Positions 61,880 to 64,000 of a stretch of 64,000 bases of DNA are shown here, in pieces. The notes under the pieces were generated by a model. The model saw only the letters and a program-made list of their open reading frames with translations, made no database searches and was not told the DNA's origin. Within the stretch, counting starts at the first letter, position 1, and every line of letters starts with the position of its first letter. Position numbers and translations under genes: made by a program. The DNA is from Sporosarcina luteola (GTDB taxonomy: Bacteria > Bacillota > Bacilli > Bacillales_A > Planococcaceae). The DNA is taken from assembly GCF_023715245.1 (NCBI RefSeq), contig NZ_JAMBNV010000001.1, positions 310,001 through 374,000 on the forward strand, read 5' to 3'.

Positions 61880-63019
61880 ATGGATTTTAGATTATCGGAA
61901 GAGCATGAGATGATTCGGAAAATGGTGCGTGATTTTGCGGAGAAGGATGTTGCGCCGACCGCTGCGGAGCGCGATGAGGAAGAGCGCTTTGATATGGACA
62001 TCTGGAATAAGATGGCAGAACTCGGATTGACGGGTATCCCTTGGCCGGAAGAATACGGCGGCATCGGCAGCGACTATCTTGCGTATTGCATCGCTGTTGA
62101 GGAATTATCACGCGTATGTGCTTCAACTGGAGTGACATTATCCGCGCATACATCGCTTGCAGGATGGCCGGTCTACAAATTCGGTACGGAGGAGCAGAAG
62201 CAGAAGTACCTTCGTCCGATGGCGGAAGGAACGAAAATCGGTGCATACGGCTTGACTGAGCCGGGCTCAGGATCCGACGCTGGCGGCATGCGCACGACTG
62301 CGAAGCTTGATGGCGACGACTATGTTCTGAACGGCTCGAAGATCTTCATTACAAACGGCGGAATTGCGGACATTTACATCGTATTCGCAGTTACCGATCC
62401 GGAATCGAAGCATAAAGGTACGAGCGCATTCATCGTCGAGAAGGACTTCCCAGGCTTCTCAGTCGGGAAGAAAGAGAAGAAACTCGGCATCCGTTCGTCT
62501 CCAACGACGGAAATCATGTTTGACAACTGCCATGTGCCAAAGGAGAACATGTTAGGCGCGGAAGGTGAAGGTTTTATTATCGCAATGAAGACATTGGATG
62601 GCGGCCGTAACGGGATTGCTGCGCAAGCGGTCGGCATTGCCCAAGGTGCGCTTGATGCGGCGGTCGATTATGCGAAAGAACGCGTTCAGTTCGGCAAGCC
62701 GATCGCGGCGAACCAAGGTGTCGGCTTCAAACTTGCGGACATGGCGACGGCGACGGAAGCTTCCCGCTTACTCACATACCAAGCTGCTTGGCTCGAGTCG
62801 AACGACTTATCGTATGGAAAAGCATCCGCGATGGCGAAACTGATGGCAGGGGATACGGCGATGAAAGTGACGACGGAAGCGGTTCAAGTGTATGGCGGAT
62901 ACGGCTATACGAAGGATTATCCGGTCGAGCGATTCATGCGTGACGCGAAGATTACCCAAATCTACGAAGGAACGCAGGAAATCCAACGCCTCGTCATCTC
63001 CCGCATGCTCACAAAATAA
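61880..63019 (+). CDS. Acyl-CoA dehydrogenase (second)
   Basis: 379 residues from ATG 61880 after [21 protein letters not shown] near 132-145, catalytic Glu363 in [11 protein letters not shown], and [15 protein letters not shown]. Clearly a paralog of the first enzyme, with the [15 protein letters not shown] substrate segment differing, so chain-length or branched-acid preference probably differs. Confidence 0.94.
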   Translation: MDFRLSEEHEMIRKMVRDFAEKDVAPTAAERDEEERFDMDIWNKMAELGLTGIPWPEEYGGIGSDYLAYCIAVEELSRVCASTGVTLSAHTSLAGWPVYKFGTEEQKQKYLRPMAEGTKIGAYGLTEPGSGSDAGGMRTTAKLDGDDYVLNGSKIFITNGGIADIYIVFAVTDPESKHKGTSAFIVEKDFPGFSVGKKEKKLGIRSSPTTEIMFDNCHVPKENMLGAEGEGFIIAMKTLDGGRNGIAAQAVGIAQGALDAAVDYAKERVQFGKPIAANQGVGFKLADMATATEASRLLTYQAAWLESNDLSYGKASAMAKLMAGDTAMKVTTEAVQVYGGYGYTKDYPVERFMRDAKITQIYEGTQEIQRLVISRMLTK

Positions 63020-63032
63020 TCGGGGGTGCACT

Positions 63033-63659
63033 ATGCAAGCGAAACGCGAAGTGAAATCGTCGGTCAAAGATGAAAGCCTGATTGAAAAGAGGCGCAAGCA
63101 GATCATCGATGGAGCGGTCCAACTCTTCAAGGAAAAAGGATTCCACCGGGCGACGACGAGGGAGATCGCCAAAGCGGCGGGCTTCAGTATCGGCACACTC
63201 TATGAATACATCCGGACGAAGGAGGACGTCCTCTATCTCGTCTGCGACAGCATTTATAATGAAGTGCAGAGCCGCCTGTCTACATTGATGGACCAGGAAG
63301 GAAATGTCGAAGGGTTGCGGATGGCGATCGATTCGTATTTCCACCTGATTGACGATATGTCGGACGAATTCGTTGTCATGTACCAGGAATCGAAGTCATT
63401 GCCGAAGGATGCGCTTCAATACGTCCTGAAGAAAGAGATGGAAATGGTCGCCTTATTTAAGAACTTGCTGCAAGCATGCGTCCGATCAGGCGAACTGCGC
63501 ATCGGTGAGGAAGAAGTCGATATGGCGGCTCACCACGTCGTCGTCCAAGGACAAATGTGGGCTTTCCGCAGATGGGCATTGCGCGACACCTACACCATCG
63601 AACAATTCATCAGCACTCAGACAGACCAACTATTCAAGGGAATCGTGAAGAACCAATAA
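63033..63659 (+). CDS. TetR/AcrR family regulator of the acyl-CoA cluster
   Basis: 208 residues from ATG 63033 with GGGGGTG upstream. The helix-turn-helix lies at about 20-66 (IIDGAVQLFKEKGFHRATTREIAKAAGFSIGTLYEYIRTKED split). The C-terminal ligand domain has HVVVQGQMWAFRRWAL near the end. It is not close to B. subtilis FadR by eye but occupies the same kind of position. An acyl-CoA ligand is expected. Confidence 0.9.
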   Translation: MQAKREVKSSVKDESLIEKRRKQIIDGAVQLFKEKGFHRATTREIAKAAGFSIGTLYEYIRTKEDVLYLVCDSIYNEVQSRLSTLMDQEGNVEGLRMAIDSYFHLIDDMSDEFVVMYQESKSLPKDALQYVLKKEMEMVALFKNLLQACVRSGELRIGEEEVDMAAHHVVVQGQMWAFRRWALRDTYTIEQFISTQTDQLFKGIVKNQ

Positions 63660-63667
63660 ATTGTGTG

Positions 63668-63941
63668 GGTGCCTGTGCGTGGTGCATTTATGACAATTCA
63701 CCGAACTGTATGTAAATACAGTTGTTTGTAGGTAGATTCCCATAGCAATAACGTTTCAGTTTAAGAAATATACAATTGTAGTTAATAGACTGAATTGTGC
63801 CGGTGCCTGTGTACAACACATTATTCTCCTAAATGTATAATCATACAACGGTGAATGTATAAATGACCGTTACAGCCGCCTTGTCAGTTCTGTTTTATAC
63901 AATTGTAGTTAATAAACTGAATAGTGTGCTGCACAGGCACC
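63668..63941. mobile_element. MITE-like element, composite copy (274 bp)
   Basis: GGTGCCTGTGC at 63668, an inner GGTGCCTGTGTAC at 63802, and GCACAGGCACC at 63931-63941. The block TTGTAGTTAATAGACTGAAT ends just before the inner copy, and TTGTAGTTAATAAACTGAAT just before the right end. This looks like two elements joined or one partly duplicated. It fills the region after the TetR gene; the last 60 bases hold further short GGCACC repeats and no gene. Confidence 0.72.
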
Positions 63942-64000
63942 ACAAGAGAGGCACCACAAAAGGGCACCGCAAAAGAAGTAGCACCATAAAAGAGTTGAGG

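Overview
The window reads as a chromosomal segment of an endospore-forming member of the Bacillales, most likely a Sporosarcina-like Planococcaceae. This is inferred from gene content, not from a database match. Supporting genes are gerQ, an rsfA-type prespore regulator, a pbpG-type class A PBP, bacillithiol genes (bshB2-yojF), coproheme-type hemQ and lipL. Sequence-visible traits are strong AGGAGG-like ribosome binding sites, frequent TTG starts and many short rho-independent terminators. No tRNA, rRNA, prophage, CRISPR array or intact transposase is seen.

Region by region. 0.3-10.7 kb: mixed housekeeping and accessory genes (two-domain hydrolase, amidase fragment, methyltransferase, DegV, nitroreductase, M20 dipeptidase, CNNM/CBS membrane protein, orphan ECF sigma factor, phospholipase D-like protein, PseG-like glycosyl protein). 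10.8-18.3 kb: CPA1 antiporter, FMN reductase, topB, unknown 199-residue protein, GNAT, YbaK, YczE-like membrane protein. 18.5-20.9 kb: two AT-rich lipoproteins and a PRK06851-type tandem P-loop protein. 20.9-24.5 kb: kbl and tdh (threonine to glycine) separated by two small genes. 24.7-27.3 kb: YjiH-like membrane protein and bshB2-yojF. 27.5-44.3 kb: a block whose gene order, from memory, follows the B. subtilis yw* region (pdxK, ung, ywdI, ywdK, gerQ, hemQ, lipL, rsfA, ywfO, ywgA, ywhB, ywhD, pbpG, ywiB, argS). 44.4-55.5 kb: a cobalamin-riboswitch-led operon for corrinoid import, cobinamide salvage and remodelling (btuF, btuC, btuD-cbiZ fusion, cbiB, cobD, cobU, short cobQ, cobS, cobC-like, cobU-like, pduO, cblT, cblS). 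55.7-63.7 kb: a fatty or branched-acid oxidation cluster (fadF, thiolase, 3-hydroxyacyl-CoA dehydrogenase, two acyl-CoA dehydrogenases, TetR regulator) with a FadR-like box at its promoter.

How the parts fit: the cobalamin operon contains no corrin-ring synthesis genes. It can import corrinoids, strip the lower part of the molecule with CbiZ, rebuild cobinamide with CbiB and CobD, activate it with CobU, and join it to alpha-ribazole taken up and phosphorylated by CblT and CblS. The adjoining acyl-CoA operon often leads to a B12-dependent acyl-CoA mutase in relatives, which would lie beyond the right edge here.

The most striking feature is not a gene. At least 15 intergenic arrays carry short motifs (TTTATGCG, TTTATGAGCG, GCGCTCAAA, GCGTCCAAA, CGATAA, AACGAGAA) repeated with a strict 20 or 21 bp period, that is about two helical turns, including one array with a 41-bp higher-order unit. 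There are also two copies of a 130-bp hairpin repeat placed at the 3' ends of genes, and a palindrome-ended element (GTGCCTGTGC termini) in the acyl-CoA operon and at the right edge.
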